From Kordia sp. (GTDB lineage Bacteria > Bacteroidota > Bacteroidia > Flavobacteriales > Flavobacteriaceae): a DNA stretch of 64,000 bases. The position numbers and the translations under genes are program-made. Below are positions 36,226 through 47,182 of the stretch, piece by piece (positions within the stretch are counted from its first letter, which is position 1; the number at the start of each line of letters is the position of its first letter). Under the pieces are notes generated by a model. That model saw only the letters and a list, made by a program, of their open reading frames with translations. It had not been told where the DNA came from and did not search any database. The stretch spans positions 1-64,000 of the forward strand of contig NZ_JAKVBC010000007.1 of the NCBI RefSeq assembly GCF_022447245.1, written 5' to 3'.

Positions 36226-37413
36226 GTGAAAACGCTAAACGATTTTAACTTTAAGGATAAAAAAGCATTAATTCGTGTCGATTTTAATGTACCGTTAGAT
36301 GATGAATTTCAAGTAACTGACGATACACGTATTCGTTCAGCAAAACCAAGCATCATCAAAATATTAGAAGATGGAGGAAGCTGCGTACTTATGTCGCACT
36401 TAGGAAGACCAAAAGGATTTCAAGAAGAATTTTCACTACGCCATATTGTAGAAGTAGTTTCGCAAATCATTGGAGTGCAAGTAAAATTTGCTGGAAACTG
36501 TATAGGAGAAGAAGCTAACAAAGCTGTGGCTGAATTAGAAAACGGCGAAGTATTACTCTTGGAAAATTTACGTTTTCACGAAGAAGAAAAAGGTGGCGAT
36601 GAAGCTTTTGCAGCACAATTAGCACAACACGGAGACATCTACGTAAACGATGCCTTTGGTACAGCACATAGAGCGCATGCTTCTACAGCAGTAATTGCAC
36701 AAAACTTTGCAGATAACAAATGTTTTGGATTCTTATTAGCGAAAGAAATAGAAAGCATTGCCAAAGTCATGGAGACAGGAGAAAAACCAGTAACAGCAGT
36801 ACTTGGAGGCGCCAAAGTATCTTCTAAAATTACCATTATTGACAATATTTTAGACAAAATAGATCACCTAATTATTGGTGGAGGAATGACATTTACATTC
36901 ATCAAAGCACAAGGCGGAAGCATTGGAAACTCTTTAGTGGAAGATGATAAATTGGAATTGGCGAAAGAAATTATGGCTGAAGCTTCGGCTAAAAATGTGA
37001 CGATTCATTTGCCAGTTGATTCTGTAATAGCAGATGCTTTTGCAAACGATGCCAATACCAGAGTAGTTGACGTAAGAGAAATTCCAGACGATTGGATGGG
37101 ATTAGATGCTGGACCTGCAACACAAGCAAAATTTGCTGAGGTTATTGCACAATCAAAAACCATTCTTTGGAACGGACCATTAGGTGTTTTTGAAATGCCA
37201 AGTTTTGCCAAAGGGACCATTGCTTTAGGAAATGCAATTGCAGAAGCTACTAAAAATGGAGCCTTTTCTTTAGTTGGAGGAGGAGATTCAGTTGCCGCTG
37301 TAAAACAATTTGGTTTTGAACCAAAAGTAAGCTACGTAAGTACAGGTGGTGGCGCAATGTTAGAAAGCTTGGAAGGAAAAACATTGCCAGGAATTGCAGC
37401 AATTCTATCATAA
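36226..37413 (+). CDS. pgk: Phosphoglycerate kinase
   Basis: The protein has 395 residues and a GTG start that gives the standard N-terminus [24 protein letters not shown]. It transfers phosphate between 1,3-bisphosphoglycerate and ADP in glycolysis. Signatures include the substrate-binding [31 protein letters not shown] and, in the nucleotide domain, [17 protein letters not shown] and GGGDSVAAV. Length and order are normal. It is followed by a strong terminator and is probably transcribed alone. Confidence 0.98.
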   Translation: MKTLNDFNFKDKKALIRVDFNVPLDDEFQVTDDTRIRSAKPSIIKILEDGGSCVLMSHLGRPKGFQEEFSLRHIVEVVSQIIGVQVKFAGNCIGEEANKAVAELENGEVLLLENLRFHEEEKGGDEAFAAQLAQHGDIYVNDAFGTAHRAHASTAVIAQNFADNKCFGFLLAKEIESIAKVMETGEKPVTAVLGGAKVSSKITIIDNILDKIDHLIIGGGMTFTFIKAQGGSIGNSLVEDDKLELAKEIMAEASAKNVTIHLPVDSVIADAFANDANTRVVDVREIPDDWMGLDAGPATQAKFAEVIAQSKTILWNGPLGVFEMPSFAKGTIALGNAIAEATKNGAFSLVGGGDSVAAVKQFGFEPKVSYVSTGGGAMLESLEGKTLPGIAAILS

Positions 37414-37435
37414 AGATATACTCAAAAATATAAAC

Positions 37436-37468
37436 AAAAATCCTGCTTTATAGCGGGATTTTTCTTTT
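37436..37468 (+). terminator. Terminator after pgk
   Basis: AAAAATCCTGCT (37436-37447) pairs with AGCGGGATTTTT (37452-37463), with one wobble, around TTAT. A T-rich tail follows. Confidence 0.93.
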
Positions 37469-37554
37469 TTAAAAAAGCTTAAACCGCCGTTAAAAATGTT
37501 AAAAAGAGATTGAATTAGCAAGTGTATTTATATTTTTCCATTCAAATAAACTAC

Positions 37555-39237
37555 ATGAAAAAAAGCATACTTTTTATAGCATGTTTGCTGTTATTTGTGA
37601 GTGTACAAGCACAATCTGTAACTGAACAAACCAAAATCAAAGAATTTGGACTTATTTGGGGATTTTTAAAATACCATCATCCTGTATTATCAGATGGAAA
37701 AAAAGACATTGATGCCGAATTTTTACAGCACTTTAAACAATTAAAAGACATCAACGATAGGAAAGAGTTAAATGCATTTTTTCTCAAATGGATTCTGAGT
37801 TATGGTGAGGTTTCTGAAAAAGTCAAAAAACCAAAAGAAACCTACAAATTTGAAAAAAATCTAAACTTAGATTGGATTCAGAATGAAGCGTTTAACGTAG
37901 AGCTTCAAAAAACACTGTTAGCATTGCGTGCTAATGTAAAAAACTTCAAAGGACACTATGCAAAACTGGAAACACTAACACGTTTTGTAAGCTTCAATGA
38001 AGAAAAAAAGCTAGAAAACTTTTCTCCTGAAAACTTAGCACACAGAATGCTAACACTATTTCGATTTTGGAATGTGGTTAATTATTATGACGTTAACAAA
38101 TACCTAGCTGACGAAAATTGGAATGATGTTTTAGAACATTCAATTATACAGTTTTTAGATGCAAATACTGCCAAAAGCTATGACAAAACGAAAACAGAAC
38201 TCATAGCAAGCTTGAATGATTCACATACGTTTTATATTGGGAAAGCCTACGGATTGCCAAGGTTCAAATACAAAGCGGCTTTTCAAACTACTTATATCAA
38301 TGATACGCTGGTAATAACAAAATTTTGGAACAAGAAACTTTGCCAACAAAACGGAGTTGAACTTGGTGGAACAATTACCGAAATAGAAGGCAAAACGGTA
38401 AAAGAATACATCAAAGCAAACTTTGGAAACCTTTACAATTATGCCAATGAAAATGTGCTCATGTACAGAACGCAAGCAGTTGCCTTATATCAAGAAGATC
38501 GAAAAGAAGTTAACATACGTTATACAAAGCCTAATAGTGATCAAAATGCGTCAAAAACCATACAGTTATTTAATATCATGGAAGTTGATGACCAAAAAGA
38601 AAGCATTGCAAAGCAAGCGCATTATGGACAAAAATTCTATGAAATCAATTCAAAAACAGCGTACATCGGCTTAGGATATCTAGAGAAGAAAGATTTAGGA
38701 AAAATACTGAAAAAATCAAGCAAATACGAAACGATAATTTTTGATTTGCGAAAATATCCGAAATACGTAGACTTACCAAAGTTAACCAAATGGCTCTATC
38801 CAAACAGAAGTAAATTCATCAAAGTATTATTTCCAACAAAAGTGCCCGGTTTGGGAGAATACGATGCGGAAGCACCGTTAAGCTTTGTCTCAGATCCTTT
38901 TTCTGGAGGAAGAAAAAATAAAAAATATTACAAAGGAAAAGTGATTTTATTGGTGAACAAATCAACCATAAGTCAAGCCGAATACATTGCTATGGCTATT
39001 CAAAATAGTCCAAATTGCATCACAATTGGCGAGCAAACGATGGGCGCAGTTATGAATATCACAAGTATTCCAATGCCAGAAGGTCCTGAAATTAACTTTA
39101 CAAGTATGGGTGCTTTTTATCCAGATGGCACCAGTGTTCAGCGAAAAGGACTAAAAATTGACTATAAAATTTCTCAATTGGCTTCGCAACCAGAAAGAGA
39201 CATGATGTTAGAGAAAGCCCTAAAATTAGTAGATTAA
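37555..39237 (+). CDS. S41-family C-terminal-processing-type serine protease
   Basis: The protein has 560 residues from the ATG at 37555, which starts a signal peptide (MKKSILFIACLLLFVSVQAQ). The frame is open 33 bases earlier but without a signal. After a helical N-terminal half, a degenerate PDZ-like segment (NGVELGGTITEIEGKTVKEYI, about 265-285) precedes the S41 core (about 370-560). Its KSTISQAEYIAMAI contains the probable nucleophile serine and GEQTMGAVMNITSIPMPEG follows. The protein is probably periplasmic. It resembles other flavobacterial S41 peptidases of unknown substrate. Confidence 0.88.
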   Translation: MKKSILFIACLLLFVSVQAQSVTEQTKIKEFGLIWGFLKYHHPVLSDGKKDIDAEFLQHFKQLKDINDRKELNAFFLKWILSYGEVSEKVKKPKETYKFEKNLNLDWIQNEAFNVELQKTLLALRANVKNFKGHYAKLETLTRFVSFNEEKKLENFSPENLAHRMLTLFRFWNVVNYYDVNKYLADENWNDVLEHSIIQFLDANTAKSYDKTKTELIASLNDSHTFYIGKAYGLPRFKYKAAFQTTYINDTLVITKFWNKKLCQQNGVELGGTITEIEGKTVKEYIKANFGNLYNYANENVLMYRTQAVALYQEDRKEVNIRYTKPNSDQNASKTIQLFNIMEVDDQKESIAKQAHYGQKFYEINSKTAYIGLGYLEKKDLGKILKKSSKYETIIFDLRKYPKYVDLPKLTKWLYPNRSKFIKVLFPTKVPGLGEYDAEAPLSFVSDPFSGGRKNKKYYKGKVILLVNKSTISQAEYIAMAIQNSPNCITIGEQTMGAVMNITSIPMPEGPEINFTSMGAFYPDGTSVQRKGLKIDYKISQLASQPERDMMLEKALKLVD

Positions 39238-39383
39238 AATACGTTGAACCTAATCTAAATTTCTGTAGCTAGACTTTTTTAAGATACTGTAATTTCTGAA
39301 ATAGAAGAAAAAACACGAATTTAGCGGCAATCCCGTTTTTATACACAGAAATATGTGTAAAATCGATAAAATGACCTACATAC

Positions 39384-41027
39384 ATGAAATATTTAGCTAG
39401 CATTGTTTTCTTATTACTGGCATCAGTGGGAATTGCCCAAGAAGATGAAAAAAAGCCAGCAGTAAAAAAACCTGCATTCGAAATAGTAAAAGACACAATC
39501 ATTCTTGATGGTAAAAAAACCATCATGACAGATACCATTTATTTAGATACCAAAAACGAAATCAAACGCACATTTGATGATACTCTTCCTGAGTTAGACA
39601 GTACAAAAACAGCTTTAGAAGGCTTTAATGGACTCAACCAGGAAAATGAAAGCTATAAGTTGCTAGACAACCAAATGGCAGCAAAAATTGATAGTTTATG
39701 GCTTCGCGAGCTTGGTGGAGCAGAACTATTTGACACCATTCACAAAGAAATTACTGAATTAAAATACGATCCTGTCGTATATCAAGAATTACCAACGGAT
39801 ACCTTGAAAGCTCGCTTGGCGCGATTAAACACAAAAACACCTTTCAATATTGAGTACAATCCGTCATTAGAAAGTGTGATTCGCAGATTTTTAAAAAGAC
39901 GCAAAAAGTCAATGGAGCGCTTGATGAAAATCAGTCAGTACTACTTTCCAATGTTTGAACAAGAATTGGACAACTATAACATTCCGTTAGAAGTAAAATA
40001 TTTGGCGATTGTAGAATCTGCCTTAAATCCACGTGCTCGATCACGAGTTGGTGCTACAGGCTTATGGCAATTTATGTATCAAACAGGAAAGCAATATGAT
40101 TTAAATGTGAGTTCGTACGTTGATGAACGCAGCGATCCTGAAAAATCAACCAAAGCGGCTTGCCAATATTTAGCAAGTTTATACAAAATATTTGGCGATT
40201 GGGATTTAGCATTAGCAGCCTATAACTCAGGACCAGGAAATGTTTCCAAAGCTATCAGACGCTCTGGCGGATATGTAAATTACTGGAACATTCGTTCAAA
40301 CTTACCACGTGAGACTGCAGGATATTTACCAGCATTCTTAGCAACCATGTATATTTTTGAATATGCAGAAGAACATGGTTTTCAGCCAGAAAAAATTGAA
40401 GTACCGCACTTTGCTACTGATACCATTCGCGTAAAGCAATTATTAACGTTTGATCAAATTTCTGAAGTATTAAACGTAAAAGTAGAAGACTTACAGTTTT
40501 TCAATCCGTCGTACAAACTAGACATCATTCCACACATAAAAGGTCGAAACTATACGTTGCGATTGCCAGTACAAGAAGTTGGAAAATTTGTCAATAATGA
40601 AGATGCAATCTATGCGTTGGCAAAAGAAGAACTAGCCAAACGTGAAAAACCATTGCCGCAACTTTTCGAAATGGACAAACGTACGCGTTACCGTGTTCGT
40701 AAAGGTGACTACTTAGGGAAAATTGCAAGACGATTTGGAGTACGTGTAAGTGACTTAAAACGATGGAATGGACTTCGATCAAACCGATTGCGAATAGGTC
40801 AACGCTTAACAGTATATCCTCGAAAACCTGGTTTTGCGACTAAAAAACCATCCAAATCGAAAAAAAATAAAAGCAACGCAAAAACCTATACGGTCAAGTC
40901 TGGCGACTCTTTGTGGAGTATTTCACAAAAATTTCCCGGAGTTTCTGTGAAAAATATTAAAAAATGGAACGATATTAGTGGGAATAAATTAAAACCAGGA
41001 ATGAAACTACGAGTTTCTAAAAAATAG
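39384..41027 (+). CDS. MltD-like lytic murein transglycosylase with LysM repeats
   Basis: The 547-residue protein has a signal peptide (about 1-18). The SLT domain (about 195-320) carries the catalytic Glu in AIVESALNPRARSRVGATGLWQF and AAYNSGPGNVSKAI. A divergent LysM-like segment lies near 350-395, and two clear LysM modules occupy about 430-475 (YRVRKGDYLGKIARRFGV) and 500-546 (YTVKSGDSLWSISQKFPGV). It cleaves peptidoglycan glycan strands. The DUF4837 gene starts 26 bases later, so the two are probably one operon. Confidence 0.94.
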   Translation: MKYLASIVFLLLASVGIAQEDEKKPAVKKPAFEIVKDTIILDGKKTIMTDTIYLDTKNEIKRTFDDTLPELDSTKTALEGFNGLNQENESYKLLDNQMAAKIDSLWLRELGGAELFDTIHKEITELKYDPVVYQELPTDTLKARLARLNTKTPFNIEYNPSLESVIRRFLKRRKKSMERLMKISQYYFPMFEQELDNYNIPLEVKYLAIVESALNPRARSRVGATGLWQFMYQTGKQYDLNVSSYVDERSDPEKSTKAACQYLASLYKIFGDWDLALAAYNSGPGNVSKAIRRSGGYVNYWNIRSNLPRETAGYLPAFLATMYIFEYAEEHGFQPEKIEVPHFATDTIRVKQLLTFDQISEVLNVKVEDLQFFNPSYKLDIIPHIKGRNYTLRLPVQEVGKFVNNEDAIYALAKEELAKREKPLPQLFEMDKRTRYRVRKGDYLGKIARRFGVRVSDLKRWNGLRSNRLRIGQRLTVYPRKPGFATKKPSKSKKNKSNAKTYTVKSGDSLWSISQKFPGVSVKNIKKWNDISGNKLKPGMKLRVSKK

Positions 41028-41053
41028 TAAACAATCATAAAAACCGATTTGAC

Positions 41054-42040
41054 GTGAAAAAATTATACGTATTTCTAGCAGTCTTGGCATTATTTTCTGC
41101 ATGCGAAGACCCTAAAGACAAAGATGTGGCAGCTCAATACTTGCCATTATCTGGTGGAAAAGTAAACATGATTGCGGTAGTAATGGATGGCGATCAATGG
41201 GAAGGAAGAATAGGCGATAGTATTCGAAGCATTTATGGAGTGCCAACTGATGGTTTGCCAATGATAGAACCAATTTTTTCTTTAAGACACATCAAGCCAG
41301 AAGTATTTAAAAAACAAATCAGAACGTACAGAAGTGTGATCATAGCACAGACATCTGATAAAAAAATGTTCAAAATCCGTAAAAACGTATACTCAAAACC
41401 ACAAAGAATAGTATATGTTGGTGGAACTGAAGACGAAATTGTAACACAACTAAGTGAAAATGCCGCTGCCTCTATCAAAATATTGAAGGAAAACGAATTA
41501 TTTTCTAAACAGGAAGCAATTAGAGGTTCTTTAAATCAAGAAAAAACCCTTGAAGAAACATTTGGAATTAGCTTAAATATTCCTTCTGTGTACAAAATGG
41601 TAAAAAAGGAAGACAACTTTGTATGGTTTGAGCGAAAAGTAAAAAACGGTACCATGAACATTATTGCGTATGCATTACCATTAGGAAGTATTCCTAAAGA
41701 TGATACCACTATTGATGCTATTATCAAAATGCGCGATTCTATAGGGAAAACCTATGTGCCTGGAAGAGATCCAGAAACAATGTATATGATTACAGAAAAA
41801 GCGTATACGCCGTTTTTATATGAAGCAGAAGTAGATAGCAAATTTGCCTTTGAAACCAAAGGGATGTGGGAAGTATACGGTTTTCACATGGCAGGTCCAT
41901 TTATCAATTATGTGGTAGAAGACAAAGAACACGATCGTTTAATGGTGATCGAAGGATTTACCTTTGCGCCATCTGAAGACAAAAGAGATTTTATGTTTGA
42001 AATTGAAGCAATTTTAAAATCTTTGAAGGTTAATAAATAA
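41054..42040 (+). CDS. DUF4837 family lipoprotein
   Basis: The protein has 328 residues and a GTG start at 41054. The lipoprotein signal (KKLYVFLAVLALFSAC) has its acylated Cys at 17. The family opening LPLSGGKVNMIAVVMDGDQWEGRIGDSIR is present, as are two repeats of an alpha/beta unit (SLRHIKPEVFKKQIRTYRSVIIAQ; FAFETKGMWEVYGFHMAGPFINYV). DUF4837 has no established activity. Its place behind a lytic transglycosylase suggests envelope work. A terminator closes the operon. Confidence 0.9.
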   Translation: MKKLYVFLAVLALFSACEDPKDKDVAAQYLPLSGGKVNMIAVVMDGDQWEGRIGDSIRSIYGVPTDGLPMIEPIFSLRHIKPEVFKKQIRTYRSVIIAQTSDKKMFKIRKNVYSKPQRIVYVGGTEDEIVTQLSENAAASIKILKENELFSKQEAIRGSLNQEKTLEETFGISLNIPSVYKMVKKEDNFVWFERKVKNGTMNIIAYALPLGSIPKDDTTIDAIIKMRDSIGKTYVPGRDPETMYMITEKAYTPFLYEAEVDSKFAFETKGMWEVYGFHMAGPFINYVVEDKEHDRLMVIEGFTFAPSEDKRDFMFEIEAILKSLKVNK

Positions 42041-42064
42041 AACATACAATCATACAAAATATGC

Positions 42065-42098
42065 AAAAGCATGCAAGATACTTCTTGTGTGCTTTTTT
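42065..42098 (+). terminator. Terminator after DUF4837
   Basis: AAAAGCATGCAAGA (42065-42078) pairs over 14 bp with TCTTGTGTGCTTTT (42083-42096), with two wobbles, around TACT, and ends in T residues. Confidence 0.9.
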
Positions 42099-42204
42099 GC
42101 TTTTTGTTCGCTTTCACGAGAATAAATGCTGCACTATTTTTATAGAAAAAGAAAAGTATATCTAGAATTTTAATTGTACATTATTCACTTAAAAGTACAC
42201 AAAA

Positions 42205-42845
42205 ATGTTAGCTGATTTTATACAAAATCTTGGCAATACGGAACTAGAACTTGAATAATAGCATTATCAGAAAAACGAACCGTATCAACTTAGAGATATT
42301 GGCTATTTGGCAACACAACAGATGTAGAAAATCATCAAATAGAATTTATTCAAAAAACCTTCAACGAAAATTCGCCAAAATCCAATAAAACTGAGACTTT
42401 CAAAAAAGATGCTGCGGTATTAGGCTTGTTTACCATCCGAACCAAAGATCCTTTAAAAATTATTGCCTTTTACGAAAACATACTAGATCTTAAACTATTT
42501 GTACGAATGTATGTCGATAGAGGAATAGGATTTACACTGTATTTCCTAGGAGATAAAAATTTACAAGCACCAAATCCTGATATAGATGCTCTTGAAAATA
42601 TAGAATGGATGTCCTAGCAGCAACATTTATTTACTGAAATTCAATATTATTGGAATAGTAAATACAATACAGAACTCTCTTTGAATCCTAGGTCTCAAAA
42701 TGGACTACAAAAAATCAATTTTTCTGGCAATAGTGCACACTTAAAAGAAAAACTAACTTCGAATAAAATTCCATTTTCTGAAGAAGCACACACAATAGTA
42801 TTTGAAACACCTGATACACATGTGATTTCGTGTAAAAATGTATAA
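42205..42845 (+). pseudogene. Glyoxalase/VOC-family protein gene, heavily broken
   Basis: The frame from the ATG at 42205 meets TAA and TAG back to back (42256-42261). It continues HYQKNEPYQLRDI, needs one added T at 42299-42300 to reach FGNTTDVENHQ, and then carries a clear VOC domain (LGLFTIRTKDPLKIIAFYEN, GFTLYFLGDKN). A further TAG interrupts it at 42615-42617 before QQHLFTEIQYYWNSKYNTEL and an end at 42845. The reconstructed length is about 213 residues and resembles lactoylglutathione lyase relatives. With four lesions, this is the oldest-looking wreck in the window. Confidence 0.82.
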
Positions 42846-42973
42846 AATGATGCATTGATTGGAAAGGAATAAGAGAAATAATCTTTCTTTCAATCAAACT
42901 AAAAAACTAAATTGCGTTTCCAAAGAATAATTTTCTAATTATTGAGTCATTCAACCCTTCAATAAAAAATTTC

Positions 42974-45100
42974 ATGACGCAACTTCAATACATCCAATCG
43001 CAACTTTCATTACCAGAAAAAAGTATTCTAAAAACCATTGAATTACTGAATGAAGATTGTACCATTCCTTTTATTTCAAGATATAGAAAAGAAATGACTG
43101 GAAATTTGGATGAAGTGCAAATAGGGCAAATCGTCAAGCTAAAAACAGCGTTTGAAGAGTTAGAAAAACGAAGAGAAGCAATTCTAAAAGCGATTACAGA
43201 ACAAGATGCGTTAACTCCGCAATTGCAAGAAAAAATAGCGCAAGCAAAAACCTTGACGGCGTTGGAAGATTTGTATTTACCGTTTAAGAAAAAACGAAAA
43301 ACCAAAGCTTCTGTTGCCAAAGAAAACGGACTAGAACCTTTGGCAAAAATCATCATGAAACAGCAACATGAAGATGTAGCGTATGCTGCACAACGATTTG
43401 TAAAAGGAGAAGTTGCTTCGGTACAAAAAGCTATTGAAGGAGCACGTCACATTATGGCTGAATGGATTAACGAAAACGAATACGTTAGAAACAAAATAAG
43501 ACGTTTGTACCAACGAAAAGCTACAATTACAACTAAAGTAGTTAAAACAAAAAAAGACGACGATACAGCGCAGAAATACAAGCAATATTTTGATTGGAGT
43601 GAATCGCTTCAAAGGACACCTTCGCATAGACTCTTAGCGATGTTGCGTGCTGAAAAAGAAGGGTTTATCAAACTCAAGGTTGAGGTAGACAAAGAAGAAG
43701 CACTCGATATGATGGATAATATGATCATAAAAACGGATGTTACTTCTTGTACAGATCAAGTTTTTATTGCTATTGAAGATGCTTATAAACGCTTATTATC
43801 TCCTGCAATTGTCAAAGAAGTAATGAACGAAGTAAAAGCCAAAGCAGACGCCACAGCAATTTCTGTATTTGCAGATAACTTAAAACAATTATTACTTGGT
43901 GCGCCGTTAGGACAAAAACGCGTTTTGGCAATAGATCCAGGTTTTAAGTCGGGTTGTAAAGTAGTGTGTTTGGATGAAAAAGGCGATTTATTACATAACG
44001 AAAATATATATCCGCATCCGCCACAGCGAGAGATTTCTCAGGCAGGCAAAAAAATACGATCGTTGGTAAATGCGTATAAAATTGAAGCCATTGCTATTGG
44101 AAATGGAACTGCTTCACGCGAAACAGAATTCTTTGTAAAAAAGATTCAATTTGATCGCGATTTGCAAGTGTTTATTGTAAATGAAGCTGGTGCTTCGGTA
44201 TATTCAGCTTCTAAAATTGCCCGTGCCGAATTTCCAAACTATGATGTAACGGTTCGTGGTGCAGTTTCTATTGGAAGAAGACTTAAAGATCCATTAGCAG
44301 AATTGGTAAAAATTGATCCGAAAGCAATTGGTGTTGGACAATATCAGCACGATGTCGATCAAACAAAGCTAAAAGACGAACTCGATACGGTTGTCATGAG
44401 CTGTGTAAATGCGGTTGGTGTAAATGTAAATACCGCAAGTAGCGCATTGCTAAGTTATGTATCTGGAATTGGTATGAATTTGGCAGAAAATGTAGTGAAA
44501 TTCAGGACCGAAAATGGTAAAATTGATTCGAGAAATAGTTTAAAAAAAGTGCCTCGATTAGGTCCAAAAGCGTTTCAACAAGCAGCAGCGTTTTTACGAA
44601 TTACAGATGCCAAACATCCATTAGATAATTCAACCGTACATCCAGAAAGTTATCATATCGTTGAAAAAATGGCGAAAGATGCCAAACTATCTGTTGATGA
44701 ATTAATTGGAAATAAAACAGTATTGAGCAATATAAAACTTCATAATTATTGTACTGATACAATAGGATTACCAACCTTAAACGATATCATTAAAGAATTG
44801 GAAAAGCCTGGAGTTGATCCGCGAAAAGCAGCCAAACTCTTTGAATTTGATCCGAATGTAAAAACCATTTCCGATGTAAAAGTTGGAATGTCGTTGCCGG
44901 GAATTGTCAATAACATCACCAATTTTGGTTGTTTTGTAGATATTGGCATCAAAGAAAGTGGTTTGGTACACATTTCTAAACTTGCCAATGAATTTATAAG
45001 TGATGTCAATGCGGTTGTCAAACTACACCAACATGTTACGGTGAAAGTCATTGAAGTTGACGAAGCGCGTAAACGAATTCAGTTGTCTATGATAGATTAA
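42974..45100 (+). CDS. tex: Tex-family RNA-binding transcription accessory protein
   Basis: The protein has 708 residues. The N-terminal helical Tex region contains EDCTIPFISRYRKEMTGNLDE and the YqgF/RuvX-like nuclease fold contains KRVLAIDPGFKSGCKVVCLD. Helix-hairpin-helix motifs follow (LLSYVSGIGMNLAENVVKFR; RLGPKAFQQAAAFLRI), and the C-terminal S1 RNA-binding domain (about 635-706) contains GIVNNITNFGCFVDIGIKESGLVHIS. Tex proteins bind nucleic acids and affect transcription and RNA turnover. Length and order are normal. It stands alone after the broken VOC gene. Confidence 0.96.
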   Translation: MTQLQYIQSQLSLPEKSILKTIELLNEDCTIPFISRYRKEMTGNLDEVQIGQIVKLKTAFEELEKRREAILKAITEQDALTPQLQEKIAQAKTLTALEDLYLPFKKKRKTKASVAKENGLEPLAKIIMKQQHEDVAYAAQRFVKGEVASVQKAIEGARHIMAEWINENEYVRNKIRRLYQRKATITTKVVKTKKDDDTAQKYKQYFDWSESLQRTPSHRLLAMLRAEKEGFIKLKVEVDKEEALDMMDNMIIKTDVTSCTDQVFIAIEDAYKRLLSPAIVKEVMNEVKAKADATAISVFADNLKQLLLGAPLGQKRVLAIDPGFKSGCKVVCLDEKGDLLHNENIYPHPPQREISQAGKKIRSLVNAYKIEAIAIGNGTASRETEFFVKKIQFDRDLQVFIVNEAGASVYSASKIARAEFPNYDVTVRGAVSIGRRLKDPLAELVKIDPKAIGVGQYQHDVDQTKLKDELDTVVMSCVNAVGVNVNTASSALLSYVSGIGMNLAENVVKFRTENGKIDSRNSLKKVPRLGPKAFQQAAAFLRITDAKHPLDNSTVHPESYHIVEKMAKDAKLSVDELIGNKTVLSNIKLHNYCTDTIGLPTLNDIIKELEKPGVDPRKAAKLFEFDPNVKTISDVKVGMSLPGIVNNITNFGCFVDIGIKESGLVHISKLANEFISDVNAVVKLHQHVTVKVIEVDEARKRIQLSMID

Positions 45101-45213
45101 ACGTACCTTCTTGTGTAGACGAATACAAGGTAAATAAAAGTATTGTCACGTTTTAAATTTCTTAAGGTTATAAAAGTAGAAAGAAGTCAAAAAGGCTAAT
45201 GAATTTCGGTTTA

Positions 45214-45846
45214 TTAACCTTTTATTTTTTCCGTAATATTTTTATAAATATCCATCATATAAAACCCGCCAGAACGCATAAAATAAATTCTGTTTTCTTC
45301 TACAAATAAGTCGTATGGTGATTTACTAATATACATCCACAAACGTCCATCTGCTTTGGATTCTATCAACATTTCGTATGTTCTTTTTGCAGCTGCAGGA
45401 GTTTTAAAAATGTATTCTTCAACGGTAGCTCTTGGATAAGTATCTCTATTGGGTTGCATCGGTTTTGTTCCCTTTAAAAAAGCATTATGGATTTGATGAA
45501 GATCATTTTCTAACGCTTTCAAATCAATAGCGTTTGCTACAGAATCTTGCAATGCTTTGATGCGATATACACTTCCCAAAAGAGCACTTTTTTTAGGAAT
45601 AACAGTATCTAAGCTTTTTAATTGATAGTTATATTTTAACGAAGCCAATCGTGTAACTTTTTCTTTTAATTTTGAAGAAAGATCTATTTTTTTAGGTTCA
45701 CTTTTGTGAGAATTGACTTTGGGTGAAACCGTATCTTTTAAAACTTTTGGTGGTTGTTTTTTAGCTGGAATTGTGGTCGTTTTCTCTTTACAAGCAGCAA
45801 AGAAAACGAGTAAAATAACAACGAAAAAAGATGCAAATGTTTTCAT
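45214..45846 (-). CDS. Hypothetical lipoprotein (210 aa)
   Basis: The lipoprotein signal MKTFASFFVVILLVFFAAC has its lipidated Cys at 19. A Lys/Pro/Thr-rich linker (about 20-60) follows, then a helical domain of about 150 residues (TYPRATVEEYIFKTPAAAKRTYEMLIES; DLFVEENRIYFMRSGGFYMMDIYKNIT). No family is recognised. It starts 25 bases after the stop of the broken esterase gene and may share its transcript. Confidence 0.78.
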   Translation of the reverse strand: MKTFASFFVVILLVFFAACKEKTTTIPAKKQPPKVLKDTVSPKVNSHKSEPKKIDLSSKLKEKVTRLASLKYNYQLKSLDTVIPKKSALLGSVYRIKALQDSVANAIDLKALENDLHQIHNAFLKGTKPMQPNRDTYPRATVEEYIFKTPAAAKRTYEMLIESKADGRLWMYISKSPYDLFVEENRIYFMRSGGFYMMDIYKNITEKIKG

Positions 45847-45871
45847 ACCATCAATTTACAACAAAAATGGA

Positions 45872-47124
45872 TTACTTTTTTTGTAATTTTTCAAGTTTCT
45901 TTTTGTGATAGTTTGATCCGCTGATGGTATACGCAATTCTAACGTATTTGATAGCGTTTCTTATATCGCCTTGAGAAATGTAATAATCTGACATAGAATC
46001 GTATCCATTAGCGTTTTTAGGATAAGTTTCTATAAGCATTTTCAGTACCGTGAATGACTTTTTAGAATCATTATACATAAACATATATCCTAAATTATTA
46101 AGTAAATCTTCTTCTGGATACACTTTATATCCTAAATGACTGGAAAGCCTTGTATAATGTTTGTCAAAAGCATTTATCACAGTTTCAGTAGAAGTGTCTG
46201 GATTTTGTAGAATATCAATAAAATCACCACGCATTCTATACAAGAATACAAATAATTTATTCCATCATATAAAGAAATTAAAGGAATAGTTTCATGATTT
46301 TCAGTAGCATAAAACTTGTGTGCAAATTGTAAAGTACTTGATGATGATTGAGAAGCTATTGAAGAAAAGTTATAGTTGGCATGTAAGCCATCCGTTCTAA
46401 ACGTGGTGTCTTGTATAAGTACATCAAGATTTTTTTCTGTATCTGAAGGAAATGGATTTGCCATGGATAGAAACAACGATTTTCCACTATATTTTTTATC
46501 AGATAAACGTTTGGCTAATTGACGGTTTAACACTTCATTATCCCACCATAAACTAGGATCAATGGCCAAATAATTGGAAAACAATTCAGGATGTTCCAAG
46601 AGTGTATTTACAACAAATAAACCTGCAAATGAATGTTATACTAAAATTCTATGACTCGTGGTTGGATACTTTTTATCCATATATGGAATTAATTCATTTG
46701 CAATAAAATCAGTGAATTTTTCTCCACCGCCAGAATCTTTGACCCAATCCGATGCACCATTAGCCTCTTTTACTTTTGTAGGTGTTAAATCGCGAACTCT
46801 ATGTTGAGAATTTTCAATGCCGACAACAATCATTTCAGCAATAATATCTGAATCTAATTGATTGATTACCGTACAAATAGATAAAAAATGCGCACGACCA
46901 TCCAACACGTATATAACTGGGTATTTTTTCGGGTGATTTGTTGGAATTGTAGCACTTTCAGGAATTTGAATCCAAAGTTGTCTCTTTTCCGAAAGAACTT
47001 TTGAATATACTTGATCCTTAGTTCCTAGTTCCCATAACTTATTTTGATTGGATTGTGCATAGGTTTAAAAAATTCCTGTGCATATGAGTAAGCAACTAAG
47101 AAGATAGTGTCGTTTATTTTTCAT
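45872..47124 (-). pseudogene. Secreted esterase (PF00756-type alpha/beta hydrolase with TPR tail), three lesions
   Basis: From the ATG at 47124: a signal peptide broken by TAA at 47065-47067, then the esterase domain (LWIQIPESATIP; YPVIYVLDGRAHF). A second TAA at 46636-46638 sits exactly at the nucleophile elbow, where RILV-stop-HSFAGLF should read GHSFAG. One base is missing in the T-run at 46256-46258, after which LFVFLYRMRGDFIDILQ leads to a TPR-like tail (FTVLKMLIETYPKNANGYDSMSDYY) ending at 45872. The reconstructed protein has 417 residues. The largest remaining intact stretches lack the signal, nucleophile or tail. Confidence 0.85.
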
Positions 47125-47182
47125 AATTGAGATCGGTAGTTAATGTTTGTTATAATTTCAAACAAATAATACTAAAAATAAA

